From Zerene cesonia (lineage: Eukaryota > Arthropoda > Insecta > Lepidoptera > Pieridae), in assembly GCF_012273895.1 (NCBI RefSeq), contig NC_052128.1, forward strand, positions 2,294,001-2,358,000: 64,000 nucleotides of DNA. Direction: 5' to 3'. The translations under genes and the position numbers were made by a program. How positions within the stretch are numbered: the stretch's first letter is position 1; the number at the start of each line of letters is the position of its first letter. Positions 13,511-27,722 of this stretch are shown here, one piece after another. The notes beneath the pieces were generated by a model. It was given only the letters and a program-made list of their open reading frames with translations, made no database searches and was not told the origin of the DNA.

Positions 13511-15500
13511 GGTCATCAATCAAAATTATCCATGAAGAAATAACTAACTATTTATAAATATTATTATGGTTCATATTCAACTTTCAACTATAGTTTTGCA
13601 ACGGAAAATCTTGAAAACAAACTCGACATTGAATGCCACTCTCTACTTAATTGGCAGAAATTCGAAATCGCGCTGACAGCCGACCCAGCTTATACACAAA
13701 CATGTAACATGTAGTAACATTTACAAAAATTCGATGACAACCGACTAACAATGAACTTGTTAACGTAGACAATTTTGACAATATTTCGTGTTGCCAATTA
13801 CGATAAGAACGATAGCGGCAGTATGGAATTATCGTCCGTATTTTGATTGCGGCTAGGCGTAAATTTGCACGCGATGCGACAAGGTCAGGTGTAGGTATAC
13901 GTAATTGCGAAATTTTACGATAATGTGGTGGCGTCTTGCGACCTTGGACGGTTTCTGGATCGGGCTAATTGTTAAATCTTTATAGAAACATTTAAATTAT
14001 CTACGAACAAATGACAATCACAACTGAACTGACGATCAAATGATATATAAATTGCCTAGTGTATTTAGGGTACGTTTACACACTGCGGTTTATTAGACAA
14101 CGAGTGGATGATTGGGCGATGAAGCAAATTTAAAACACGGCTATATTTTGCTTAATTAAAAGAAATATATTATCCTAACAATATTATAAATGTATGTATG
14201 TATGTTTCTTCTATTCATAGGTACTTGACAGTAATGTAGCTAATGTGTCAGAATGACACGTGAACTATAGAAACACATACTCGATATCCGAGGGTTCGTC
14301 CGCAGATGAATCAGTGCGACAAGTCTAGTATTTTTAACATTAAGACTATTAAAGTAATTTCAGTCTACATTGCAATTAATAACAATAAATAAAGTATACA
14401 TAGTAGACACCATACTGAATACAAACAATAGCAAATCGTAAAGCTCATGCGTAACATTTACCAGCTATTATTAAGCAATCAATGCCCTACAACTAAATAG
14501 CATGTATTAGACAAAATGTCGGCTTTTACGAACAATTAAATAGTAACTATGGCAACGCACGTGCGTCGCCCACGCAGTAGGTATCAGCGGCGCATAAGCA
14601 TCAATTGTAGCCGCGTTTAGTTAACTGGGTGACTAACACACTTATAAATAATTACTGTAACATATAGTTGTTCCGCTTGAAATTTACTATAATTAGTGTT
14701 TTGTCTGACTCGAAATTTTTTAATTATAGACTACATTTAGTTAATACAATCCGGTTCCATTATGAAAATATCGACCCAAACACTGTGTAGAGATAACTAA
14801 AATTAGGCAAATAAGCGTTTATTACCCGTGAAATATTAATTTCCATTTAACTTCAGGACTTCGTCACTGTCCGGGAACTAGCTCTACGTTGCGACGCAAC
14901 ATCGGTTATATTTCAGTATAATGCTCTGGCTTACGACCAGACTATGACACATCGTAATCCCCCCATAAAGGTGTCTCAACAAAAAGACAAATGAAACACA
15001 ACAAAAACGGTTTGTTCAGCAACTTTCCGACACGTTGCGCCGTCATCAAAACGTCATTTCGAGTAACAAACGCGCAGGTAAACATTAATAGTTACTATCG
15101 CATATAATTTATAGTACCTATGCCCCTTACGTTTCGTAAACCTACAAGATTACAATGTAAATTTAACGGCACGCCGTACCTACGAAACGGCTTACCTGTT
15201 GCTCTGCTAATGTTCTGTACTTACATATTTATTAAACACGCTGTTAGAGACAATGTTGGTGTCTGGTTAAACGCCTTACAACGTATTTTTTTTTTTAAAT
15301 CGGATTACTTCCTTGTTAAAACGAGGTTTTATCTATGGTTACGTTGTGATAGACAAATGCTATAAAGTATTTGGTGAAAGCATTTACTAGACAATCATTT
15401 TTAACAGCAAGATGTATATATATAAAGGTCTTAATAGAAAAATCTTTGGGGAGAACAATAATTCCCCAAATCCAAAACAATTTTCCAATCTACAATAGTA

Positions 15501-15608
15501 ATATAAATCTGAAATTTTGTTTATTTGTTTGAACGCGCTAATATCAGCAACTAATAGCTATGGGCCTTAAGTACCTACCACGGGCGAAGCCGGGGTGGAC
15601 AGGTAGTA
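15501..15608 (+). mobile_element. Helitron-like fragment, internally deleted
   Basis: TTGTTTGAACGCGCTAATATC joined to CGGGCGAAGCCGGGGTGGAC and AGGTAGTAAT; most of the usual middle is missing. Confidence 0.55.
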
Positions 15609-16068
15609 ATATTAATTGATCATATAGTATATCAATTAAATAAGAATAAATCAGTCAACAGACATGTTATAATATAGAGTATTGTCGCATATAATACGTA
15701 CGTAAATAGTACAAAATTTTCCGTAACAACAAAATATACCAATTAATAGAAATTCATACCCACTAATTAACAGCTAACTACTCCATACGATATTTAAATT
15801 GCCAAAACATGTACGTATCACCTACGCTTTAGTTATTCAAGAGAACTTTGGCTTAAATTCGACTCTTCAGTCCCGTGAGATAACGATACGGTAAACAAAT
15901 TTAGATATATATCTGTTTCATTATATCTAATGGAGATGGAGTTTAAATAAACAATACAAACGGTTTATTGCTTTTTCATGGCATTAGCAGTGTAAAACAC
16001 ACTGGAATTGAACTTAAGACCATGATCACAAAAATAGATGAAGTGTTTTTTTTATGTTTTATGTAAAA

Positions 16069-16430
16069 ACTAGCTTTTCGCCCGCGGCTTCGCCCGCGTA
16101 GAATTCGCTTATATCGCGCGACACGGTAAGGAGTATTTTCTTCGCATCAAAAAGTGTGGTTTGTTCTTTCCCACGTTCATCTCCATCTTTATACCAAGTT
16201 TCATCAAAATCGGTTTGACAATAACGAACTTTCATACAAACTTTCATCCCCTCTTTCAACCCTTTCTACCCTTTTTTCGCGATAAAAAGTATCCTATGTT
16301 CTTTCCCAAGTTCATTTCTATCTTCATATCAAATTTTGTAAAAATCGGTTCAGTGGTTTAGGCGTGAAAGCGTAACAGACAGACAGACAGACAGAGTTAC
16401 TTTCGCATTTATAATATTATTAGTAGGGAT
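16069..16430 (-). mobile_element. Helitron-like copy, near full length
   Basis: It starts ACTAGCTTTTCGCCCGCGGC and ends CGCATTTATAATATTATTAG TAGGGAT. It includes a short CAGA microsatellite (16375-16395) at the position where these elements usually carry one. Overlapping open frames are repeat-derived. Confidence 0.8.
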
Positions 16431-17290
16431 AAACAAATAGGCCTCGATCAGGATTCATTGTAAACTTCAATCACTTTTATTTTTTGAATATAGTAACAAA
16501 TTATAGATTTTATTTTAATATTCTGGGCCCTTGAAACTGTAAATTATTCTTGAAGATAATGTCGAAATTTGTAAAAAGTCTACTAAATGACCCCGCAAAT
16601 ATTGTTTCACTGTACCCTTATCACTTTGAGAGATATGAAAAATTCATGCTTATGCCGATTCTTAGACATCCAACATCCGTCGACATCGATATCTATACAA
16701 AATTTCATAATTATGGGTCCAGCTGTTTCGGAGGCGTTTGGTTACAAAAATCGACGCGATTATATTTTTAGAAGTGTATTACTTAGATTGATTAAATGCA
16801 GAAGTTCATTAAAAACCATTCTCAGCAACAAATGCCGCCTTCGTGGTTAAAATACATTTGTTTGCAAATGAGTTTTTTAAATAGCAATTCATAATCAAGA
16901 TCTCATATATCATTAATGTCATTATATCTAATAATCAATGTTAAGTAATAAGACACACTATAATATCCATTCTGCTACAAAATACTGAGTTTCGTGTCTG
17001 CCAATCAACATTTGTAATAGGTGACGGTGTCACGCAATTGGTGATATAACGCGGACAACTCACATTTATACATCGTTCTCAAATAGAACGATAGACGACC
17101 GTGGTCTACGCAAACTAGTCGGATAGCCGCCACGAACGCGAAGCAAGGCCCACGACCTTTCACTTTCTCCTTACAAATATGCGACTCAGCAATACATTAT
17201 ATTATTTATTACATTACATAAAAAATTCAGTTATTCGTTTTTTTAGGGTTTTCAGTGACAATTCCACTCCAACAATATTGGTACATATAT

Positions 17291-17337
17291 ACATACTTAA
17301 TTATGTGAAGGCAGTAACTACCCATAATTAAGTATGT
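17291..17337. repeat. Perfect 15-bp inverted repeat
   Basis: Arms 17291-17305 (ACATACTTAATTATG) and 17323-17337, separated by 17 nt. It lies in the gene-poor region with no linked element boundaries that I can see. Confidence 0.7.
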
Positions 17338-17782
17338 TTAGGGCTTAAGGTTAAAGATTCCTGTCTCATTCCTACGTTATTTAAAAGTATCTAGAAACCA
17401 CAAAAGCCATTGGTAAATTGCATTCATTCGAATTATATTGAAATTTATTTCATGAACTTTGATATTTAAAAAATAAAACAATTCTTTTAGTTACCTACGT
17501 ATATCTCTATTATGCGTAGAATGATCCAATCATCATAGTTGGTCGTTTCGGCAAATGTACACGACCGTACGTGATTTAAGCGACTTTCGTGTGACAAATA
17601 AATGAAGCTATTGATTGAATACATTTTCCGAAATGTTTAACACTGTATCGGTTCTGTAAAGCAATTTGGCGTTTAAGGGTCATACACCTAGTTCACATGT
17701 TTGATATAATATAGCGCGCAAGTATTTATCATTATAACATAAGGTGCATGTTCATTTGGTGTTGAGCATAATTGTATTTTGT

Positions 17783-17912
17783 ACTAGCTACTCGTCTCGG
17801 CGACGCCCATGGTACTTATATTGCAAATTGCCACATATAGCACTCAGGTCACGTACGAATGTAAGGGTGAAAGAATATTTTAAATCGGTCCAGTAGTTCT
17901 TAAGATAACCCC
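17783..17912 (-). mobile_element. Helitron-like fragment
   Basis: ACTAGCTACTCGTCTCGGCG at one end and ATCGGTCCAGTAGTTCTTAA inside; the distal end is missing. Confidence 0.5.
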
Positions 17913-18804
17913 CTAGAGCTTTCCAATTTTTCTCTTTAGTAATATTTGGTAGATAAAATAAAATTTTTCGGATTCAAAAAAAAAACATTAAAGCAACATT
18001 ATTTATAGAGTTGTCTTTACGTGAATAATAATTTACCATCGAATGATTCTATTTGTATTACAGAGCTATAAAATGACTTTGTAACTATGACTCTATATTT
18101 TATCAATCAATCATCCATAGTCAGCAGTTTATTAGACACACACAAAAATAAAAAAAAATAAAAAATCGACCCCTCAAAAAGCATAATAAAAACTACTTTT
18201 AATGGAGTATTAAAAAGTAATAACACATTTGCAATGTGTGTAAATGGCTGTAGGTGATAAAATATAATTATTCGTGACATATTATGCAAGCCGTACCTAG
18301 GTATTATAGCTAGCTGGTGGTCGTGTTATTACAAACTTGAGAGAGCTTACAATAATTGATCACATAGTCTTTTTATTTATCGAACCTTAAAATAATTATT
18401 TGTGTATAAATGTGATTAATTTTCATTTTCACTTTATACGTCGCTAATAAGCATAAGCACCACTAGTGTTACTGACAGTCTGTGGGCGATGGAGATTACT
18501 ATAATGTTTGATCACCGTGTTTCTTTAGCTGTTTGCTATTTTTCTGTTTATTTGTACTTAGTTTTCAATAAAAAAAACTCTCATTCAGACATCCTAAGGC
18601 GAGTTTTGATATATTTATCACTCATTGTTATTATATAGAATCGGAAAATTGCTTTCTGTAAGTAGTTAGTTCTAGTTGAACGGTAATTTACAATTTAATT
18701 AGCTAATAGGGTCTATATTTGTTCATATAAATAGGATACTACGAACAACCTTGAATACAAAATAGTATTTTTTTTAGGTATTAACTACTCATCGTTTAAA
18801 CACA

Positions 18805-18970
18805 TCCTTACTAATATTTTAAATGCGAAAATTTGTTTGTTTTTTCTTCTTTTCTTCGTCTTTCTTTCACTTAGCAACGGAGCGATTTTATGATTCAATT
18901 TTGGTGTTTGAAGGTAATGCTATCATTACCTTTATCTAAAGTAGCCGAAATCACTCTCTCGTAGTAAAGA
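18805..18970 (+). mobile_element. Helitron-like fragment, 5' end
   Basis: TCCTTACTAATATTTTAAAT and GCGAAAATTTGTTTG mark the start, and CAACGGAGCGATTTTATG the body; no clear 3' end. Confidence 0.5.
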
Positions 18971-19054
18971 GTTATATAAAATATAAAATAAAGATATAAA
19001 ATAAATCTATTTCCCATGGGATTTCATAGTCACCACACTTTACAAAAATATAAG

Positions 19055-19255
19055 ACTATAGCTGTAACCCGCGACGTCACTCACGTGGTACTTTGGCGAA
19101 AAGTAGCCTATCGCGTAATCCAGACTAAAATCTATCTAGACACCAAATTTCATACAGACACGATACCCTTTTTCGCGTGAAAAAGTAACAAACAAACATA
19201 CATCCACCTGACCATCAATATTTACATAGTTAGCGTTTTTAATATTAGCAGGATA
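19055..19255 (-). mobile_element. Helitron-like copy, diverged
   Basis: It starts ACTATAGCTGTAACCCGCGA, has AAGTAGCCTATCGCG and CCAAATTTCATACAGAC in the body, and ends TTTTTAATATTAGCAGGATA. Confidence 0.6.
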
Positions 19256-19794
19256 CTCGGCAAAATTTGTTCATCCATGTGTGACTCATCGAATAATGTG
19301 AAAGTGTAAGAGCAGAAAAACACAACTCTATGCAAAACATTAATACATTTGGTCTCTAGATTATAAGGAATTCACTTTCACCAAAGAAACAATACGAGAG
19401 CATTGCGGTGTTACCACCTCGTGCGACCCACATAGCCGCTGCATGACCTTTCATCTTGGCACTCGTGTCAAATTACAATTTTTTTCGAAAACGTACTATT
19501 ACAAATATTTTTCGCAATACATAATGAGACGTATCTAAATAAAAATCACCTCACGCCTACATACAATCATATATGTATATAATTATATAGATTCAACTGA
19601 TAGAAACTATAATCGATTAGTAATTTAGTAAAACTCTATAAAAGAAAAGCCACAATCCTACAGATTTCTACAAGTTGTGTCTCACAACAGTAGGCATCTA
19701 TATAAATATTAAACGACCCGATTGTTATGTTACGAAAATATTCATCACATATTTACATAATAATAAATTAAAATAACTCATGAACTAATCAAGT

Positions 19795-19821
19795 TATATT
19801 TATATATATATATATATATAT
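19795..19821 (+). repeat. TA microsatellite
   Basis: An AT/TA run abutting the 3' terminus of a Helitron-like copy (from 19823). Confidence 0.9.
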
Positions 19822-19822
19822 T

Positions 19823-20015
19823 ACTAGCTGCGCCCGCGCAAGTCCGTGTCCCGTAGAAATATCGGGATAAAACGTTGCTTATATGTTATATCAGTTGTCC
19901 AGCTGTCTACGTGCCAAATTTCATTGCAATCGATTCAGTAGTTTTTGCGCGAAAGAGCAACAAACACACACACATCTTTACAAACTTTCGCATTTATAAT
20001 ATTATAGTAGGATAC
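19823..20015 (-). mobile_element. Helitron-like copy, well preserved
   Basis: It starts ACTAGCTGCGCCCGCGCAAG and ends CGCATTTATAATATTATAGT AGGATA. Its body (ATCGGGATAAAACGTTGC, TCAGTTGTCCAGCTGTCTAC) matches the copies at 52408-52762, so this is a recently active subfamily. It abuts a TA microsatellite. Confidence 0.75.
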
Positions 20016-20160
20016 TAATATTATTAAGCTGAAGAGTTTGATTGTTCGTTTGTTTGGTTGAACGTGCTAATCTCTGGAACTACTGGTCCGATTTGGAAAA
20101 TTATTTCCGTGTGAAATAGCAATTTATTGACGAAGTCTTTAGGCCATATATCATCAGGTA
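20014..20160 (+). mobile_element. Helitron-like fragment in opposite orientation to its neighbour
   Basis: ACTAATATTATTAAGCTGAA, GGTTGAACGTGCTAATCTC and ACTACTGGTCCGATTTGG. It is joined head to head with the copy ending at 20015. Confidence 0.6.
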
Positions 20161-22195
20161 GAATACAAGCCAATTCAGATGTTTTCAGATTCAAGTTTTA
20201 ATAACATTCATAATACATAATATTAAATTTGTCCGAGACCTACATACCACTCAGCGTGCAAATATTTTAATGATTATATTATCTCTTATAACTATGATAA
20301 GGAAGCGTTCATTTAATGTGAGAGATAACAAATGTATTTATATTGCATTAATTTAATTTTAAATTATATTATTTTGAATTGTTGACGGTGATCTTTTCAC
20401 CGTAACGAATGGAAACTTACAAAGCAGGTAGGTAGGTATTTCTGGACACGTAATTTTTTGTACAATTAATTTGCAATTTCTCCATACAATACATATAATT
20501 GTATTCATACGTATTCATGATACATATTTCTACACGTAGGTATAATTTACTTCAAGACATTTCTGTGGAAGATTGAATGACGTTTAAACATGTATTTCGA
20601 TATTCTATGTCATAGTTTGCAAAAACAAATTCCAGAACACTGTTCTTATAGCTACAATTCGTCTCACTTTTTTCTATACATAATACCAGTGTCCTATATC
20701 CATTAACGCCTCATTGGGAACATATGCGAGAATTCACTAATATAATTTCGACCTGAAACACATAATATATATCCATTACAAACAATATAAATGTGACTAA
20801 TGAATTTAAAGTCGTAAACGCTAAAAGTTGCTGATGTTTTTATATGAACGTTATGAATAGTTAATGAGAATTAAATTATATTCAATCGTAAGTATCTACC
20901 GTGTGTAAGTAGTTACATTGTTAGTAACAATGTTTTTTTAAGAGTATGAACCGAGTTCTATGTAGATTCTTCTCAATAGAGAAGGAAGAAATATCTCGAA
21001 TCGGTGGTAAGTAGTTTGAATTGGAATTGACTATTCATATTAAAGCTTTCGATGAATATATAGTTCCTTTCTTTCGTTTTGAGAAATTAAAACAATAACT
21101 AGTTTAGATACTTGTAATCATATATTATAGTATGGTTATATATGATCCAAAAAATTATTTGATAAGAAATAACAGTTTAAATGTAACCAATGACGCATTG
21201 CCTATCAAAATCATAATTTAAAATGTAGTTTCCAATCAAAAGAAATAATAGCATTTAATAATCGAATGTATAGAATTTTACACAAAGCAACTAATAAACC
21301 GTTTACATAACATCTTTCGAAACTATATCAAAGCGAATATACGGTGACCTTTCATCATAATAGATCCATGGTTTCATAATGGATATATTGAAATGTTCAG
21401 ATAGTTTTAAATGTTTTATTTATACATATCAGCTTCGCCCGTGGTACATAGTTAAGTTATTTACAAAACTTTTTAAAACTGCATAATATACTTCAGTATC
21501 AACATTAAACACCCCACAAAAAAAAATTCTAAATATCTCCAATGTACAGAATTTCACCCCGACCATAATTTAATAGTAAAGAAGATAGAATGAAGATGTG
21601 TATGAAAAAAAATTTAAAATCTTCAGCCACGTGCTAACTGAACCACGTGCTTAATTTTCTCGAATTTACGAGTCTTTTTAATGAGTATAGGATAATTTTA
21701 ATGAGTGTGTATTACACACATAATTTCCATCGATAAATAAATAAAGCATCGATAAATTGGTTCTAATGGTGATTGATGTTGGAACATTAATTTATATGAT
21801 AACTATCTTTCGGCCAGCGACTTCGCCAACACAGGCAAAAGGAATTCCCGTGATATTGAGATGTTCAACCGTGCCTTATCCTCCCTTATCATCTCCAGGC
21901 ACAAAAATCATATGTCATAAAACCGCTGAAGGATGGAAAATGAAACAAATACAACTTTGCATTTGCACTATACGCGTTATTTGTATTTACCGGACTGGCA
22001 AATGGGAAAAACACAACAAAAATTAAATGAAAAAAAAACATACAAACGAACATAAGTCCCTACATACTCCTTTTTTCTGGAAGTCAGTTAAGAATGCATT
22101 CCTCAATCGAGTAACGAGATCGTGATCGCGATCTATCGAGATCTAATAAGTCTACGTGACCGGACAGTGGCCGATAATCAATCGTATGAATGACA

Positions 22196-22249
22196 CGTAC
22201 CAACCCACTACCCAGTACCCAGTCCAGTACCCAGTACCCAGGTCCAGTG
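22196..22249 (+). repeat. Minisatellite of CCCAGTA(C) units
   Basis: Five to six tandem or near-tandem CCCAGTACC / CCAGT units. They create the repetitive residues of a spurious minus-strand frame (22084-22365). Confidence 0.75.
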
Positions 22250-25200
22250 ATATTTGCGAAGACACCGGACGTACCAATATTTACACGCCGTTTAAAAACA
22301 TATCGCGTGCAAGACCTTACTGACCAATCAAACACAAATAGAACGGTGTAAGGTGCGCGATGCACTCACTATGCACCGATATTGAAAGATTTGTTTTTAA
22401 TTTCAAATATGGGACTTTACGATATTGGAGTTGCGCTATAATAGGTATACTAAAGTTTTTTGGAGACAATGAAGTTATTTAAGATGAATCGCCTCTAAAT
22501 TAATATCAATAAATTCAAAATACAAGACACTTAATAAAATAAATTATTCGATAAAACAGGAAGGTTGGTGGAAAAACAAAAAATAGGTATTATTTATAGT
22601 ACAAATTAATTATTTATAATGGCTTCTAACAATTTTATTCATATAGCAACTAAATTCTGTTTAATAAAGACATCGTTCTCTCTAAGCATCATCTTCCCAT
22701 AATATCAAACGATACTACAATATTTTGTACATAAGAATAACGCGACATAAGCATCGTAGGTACACCTATATTTCCTTAATACATTTGGAATACAAGTGTT
22801 AGTCCAAGCGTATATAAATAGCATCAGAGCAACAACATACTACAATGTGGTTTAATTCGGTTCACCGTACAACTGCTTACGACTTATTTATAAAACCATC
22901 CCCCATATTGGGGTGGCTTCTGATTCTTCTCTAAGAATAGATCCAATTTTTATCCAAAATAGATAAATTGATGTTTTAAAATAAAACGACTTCCCCATTC
23001 CTGTTATTGACAAGCCATTTATAAATTCAATGTTACCTATTGGAGTGGAAAATATATTTACGATAGTGCGATTTGCGAGGCTTTGTGTAAAATTCTATAT
23101 GTATAGTAAATGCTAAACAAATATTTGGAGCAATTTGTATTGATTCGAATTATTAAATATTAGTTTTCTTCTATACAAACCTACCCACACATATAAAGAC
23201 AAGGATATATAAATAAACATAATTATATCAATATTTAATCAATTGTAAATAAAATCAATTCGGATCCTAAAATAACATGAATAAAATTCGAAAACTTGTA
23301 AATATTATATCTAACATATACAAACGTACAATCAAAACTCGCCATCAACTACGAATATATTACGATAGTTGTTAATAATACTATACCTATAAGGTCAAGA
23401 CTCAAGACTGTACCCTTATTTCACTACGGTAATTAATATTATTATTAAAGTTATACACACAACGAGCCGATTCAAATACGAGCACACGATGTGGTAATAG
23501 TTGGTGACCTATTTGCAGTCCGATAAGAAACACGGCTGCATTGTCGTGCATTTAAAACAAACACAACATGGCAAGTTTTTATATAAAAGCGATAACACTG
23601 GTTAGGTTTAAGATATATAATGTAAACATAAGTTATTCTAAGTCACGGCTGTGCCAACGCAGCCCACATACCTACATGATAAAATGCATTTATTAATTCG
23701 AGATGAGGAAAATCGTATCGTTTAATATAGCAGCTCTTACTGAGAAATGCTGACCTTCAGTTTATTTATAATGAAATTTAATAAATTACTTAGTAATATG
23801 TAGTAGGTAATTGTTATGACTTAACAACAAAATATTAGAAAGCATATCTTCAAATATGGATCGTCTCATTCAACCAAACAGGAAATAGTGAGCTCCGTGT
23901 AAAATTTATATTTACGACTTTTACACTCTCGACAACTACCGACAAGTACAACCAACAAATCACCGATACATTAAGCAATTAAAATAATTAACCCTCAATC
24001 ACGAAACACACGACAAAACAAAAGCCATTCTCACAAAATTGACTCGTTCACATGAACGCGGCCGCGTATTAAAATGATTTATGCCGAGCAAATACATAAC
24101 AACAAATCTGAAAGAATAGTGACATTACGCTTGCTGAATTGTACGCTATTAAAAACAACTTTACTTCGCCCGTATGGAAAAATGTATATACATTTCTTTG
24201 TGAACGCAGATTTTCATCAAAAGTAGATTATCGTCGGATCAAACGCGAAATCAATCGACTTATAAGGCATTAAATATTTTCTTTTTTTGGATTCGAACTT
24301 GTTAAATATTTATGAAGCGATCTTTGTGGAAAAGTTCTAAAAGCGAGGCGTGTAGTTAATCTCTAATAAAATTACTTATCAGTAGTTCTGAATATGACGA
24401 ATATATCTCGTTATATATAGGTATATGGTTTATAATTTCCGTCTAGGCTTTTACAGAGTTAAAGTAAGTAAGTTTAAATATCGAGTAACAAACAGTAACC
24501 GTAAAATTATTATCGTCATCCAAAACAGTTAAAAAAAAACAATAGACAATATTAAGATATTGGATGCCACGTTCAAGTCACTTATGCGTAACACGTGTAA
24601 TAACATAAAATAATAACCGAGTCATTTTGTTTACTTCCAAATTATTAGACATTGCTTACTGCTCACTCAATAAAAAAATAACATCGTAAATATTAATATT
24701 CATATCAGAAAGGATTAAATAAAAAAATACGTATTGAATGTCTCATATAATAATTATGTGAAATGTTGTTCTTCCGCTACAAAGTTTGCACTTATTAATT
24801 GACAACGACAAACCACGTTACAAGTATTGATGAATCGTCTGCCTTCTATTATTAGTTTCCAGGAATCATTCATTACTTAGGAAGGTTAATGACCGCAGAC
24901 TTCCACGATTTGTCTTACGGAATTTTATGAAAGATGAGATGTAACGATACTTTAAAAAGATATGTTTATTTAATATCGGTGTTGATACACGATGGTGTGC
25001 GTATGCCTATTGTATCAACAGGTACAATATGTTACCAACTGAAATACGCGCAAATTTCGAGATCGTGATCAAGCGCTTCTCACTGTTCATAAAAAAGTCC
25101 ATTAATTACATGTACGATCAGCTAATAACTAGTATTGTCAACGAGCTTGTACACTCGCAGCTGCGTAATCCTTATTAATTCCGCATTTATTTATAGAAAA

Positions 25201-27593
25201 AAAAAGAAATCAACATTAATGATCGTACGTTCCACATTCGCTTACAGCTGAACCTCATCGGCCTCATTATAAATCGCTCACTATGAACGACATTCGCTCA
25301 GTAACAAGTTTAACTTTTATATTCCTTAATCCAGACAAATAAGTTAGTCTAGATGGTGGAACAGTCAAATAATTGTAACAAATAGCGACAGAGAAGGAAT
25401 CCGTCGTTGGCAGCCGGCCACGAGCTCCCGACGGTAATATCTGAATCGTTTAGTTATGTCTCCAACAACGCCGGCAATCCTTAAGACCGCGCGTACAGCC
25501 GCAATGCCGGCGAAGCGGAAGCGATAGCGTGTTCGAGCTTCTACGATGCATATACGATAATCCCAGTTATCAATAGAAAGAAATTCATGAAAACTTTTTA
25601 CGCGAATGCAGTACGCACAATAAAATCACTAACCGTAGAAGGGTCCGTGAACTTGTCCTAAAGGGCGGGACGTACGCAGAGGGTGAACGAAATATGAAGC
25701 AAGGGATTTATTTTTGTTTCGTTGCACTTCATCTAGAAGCAAGAATGAAACTGGATCCTAGCTACTAATATATGAACTTTATTTTATAGTCGGATTGGTC
25801 GGATGGATTTAAATCTGTTAGATATCACTTGCACCCGCTGTCGCCACCGCCCATGCGCTGGTGTAGCCAAGAAAGCCTTAAATAATCTACATCGGATGTA
25901 TTTCGCTATGAGGAACCCACCATCGTAGTGTTCAATTGTGGATTTTTATCACGATTTTACTATTGAGTATTTGTAGAATATAACAACAAATATAACGTTT
26001 TCAAAACAGAAAACTTTTTATCATGCCTAAAATCTACAGTGATAATCCTTACATCCCGATTGATTATAAATAACTCTATAAACCCTCCCCTACGCTTGGT
26101 AAATGTAATACTGTAGAACCAACACAGTTTCCTAATTTAAATCCTAACCAACGGAGCTTACTAAGAAATTCGCAAAGGCCCACACTTAAAACGCGACATC
26201 TTTAATTAAAATCAACAAAAATGTAAAACCATACAGCGTATTAAAAAACGTAATACACAAATTGATGAACTGCTTTGACTCCAACGTAACCTCATAATAA
26301 AAACAGGTCGTCAACCCCGAGCCTTACCTCCTATTTGGATACTTCAAAGGTTAGAGGCTTACAAAAAAACAAGTCCACGCCGGCGCTAAGGTGACATCGA
26401 ATGGTTTAGACTTTAGAGCTTGTTACATGTGTCCAAATTCATTTAAATTCGGTCGTCTCCTTTAATTCAGTTATGCGGTGAAACTCTCAATTACATCGAA
26501 TCGTTTTACATTTAACACAAACGAAAAAGCTTTTGAATGCTAGCTAGTGCGGACGTTTCAGCATTTAATTCATTTTCATAACGCTTTAAGTTCACTTAGA
26601 ACTTACTCATTATTGGAATATAATTCAATACAAGTTCATTTACATTATCAATAATAAAAGAAACAGAAGATCTCAAAAGAAATTTCTTAATAAATCCCCT
26701 TATAACCGAGTTATCCAACGCACAAAGTATGTTACATTTACAATAAATATGTAACACACATATTTGTGTTTCGGGAAGGTTTATTTATTCCGAGATCCGC
26801 GTCAAGAATGAAATAGGACTAGATTTTGGGATGACGAATGTTACTTCGTCGGTGCTAAAGAGCCTTATATTTCTATTTACTTCTGTATCCCATATATTAT
26901 CGTGACATTTATTTAAGGCGCGGAAATGCCTATAATTTGTCCTCATTTTTTTGATGTTGAACATGTGTTCATGAATACCAAACGATGAGGTTTTATGTAG
27001 GTATGTATTTATTAAAGAATTTTCAACACAAATCGACAAATTAATAAATATGCAAAATTTTTTTTAATTTGTAAAAAAAATAAGTATTTAAAGTAGTAAT
27101 AAGAAAACTTTTTATTTCATATAGAGGATTCTAAGATTTAAATAAATTGAAAATTTTTAATAAAATTTAAAAAATTCAGTTTAACCAGAATCAAACGAAA
27201 TCACTAAACAATAAAGCACAAAATATTTACAAATTCAAGACGTTCATGTTTAAAACAAATAATCCGGCCACGTAGAGCTTCAAAAGCACAAAATTTCCCA
27301 TCGGTAAAATTGTTGGCTAAACTATAAAGAAAATCACATTCAGTATATAAACACTGAAATTTAACCGCGTAAGCTAAAAGTGGAGTTAATAAATACAGGG
27401 ACAAATAACAAACATTAGCTAAAGCTATTACCAGGCTCAGAGCTGAACAAACAGTACGGCAGTGCTCAGGGCTTACGTAATAAACCCGCGTCCCTTATAA
27501 CTCTAACTTATTGTAAGTATTTATCACAAAGATTTGTTATTATTTTTGCGTGTCGAAATTTCGAGAAACAAAGATGATGGGAATTAAATTATG

Positions 27594-27722
27594 GTTTTTA
27601 GGGAACCAAAAGGCTGAAAACGGAGACGTCATGGATTCGTCGTGTCTGTCGGTATGTTTATCTGTCTGCCTGTCACAGCCATAGCTAATTGAAACTTGGT
27701 ATGTACTAAGATGTATTCTGTG
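27594..27722 (+). repeat. Diverged copy of the TCTGTC...TGTCAC repeat
   Basis: GGTTTTTAGGGAACCAAAAG, TCGTGTCTGTCGGTATG, TCTGTCTGCCTGTCACAGCC and GAAACTTGG follow the order of the copy at 32472. Confidence 0.5.

Noticed and set aside
16050..16850. Short frames at 16059-16259, 16161-16361 and 16550-16850
   Set aside because: The first two lie inside a Helitron-like copy; the last two overlap each other and have no family resemblance.
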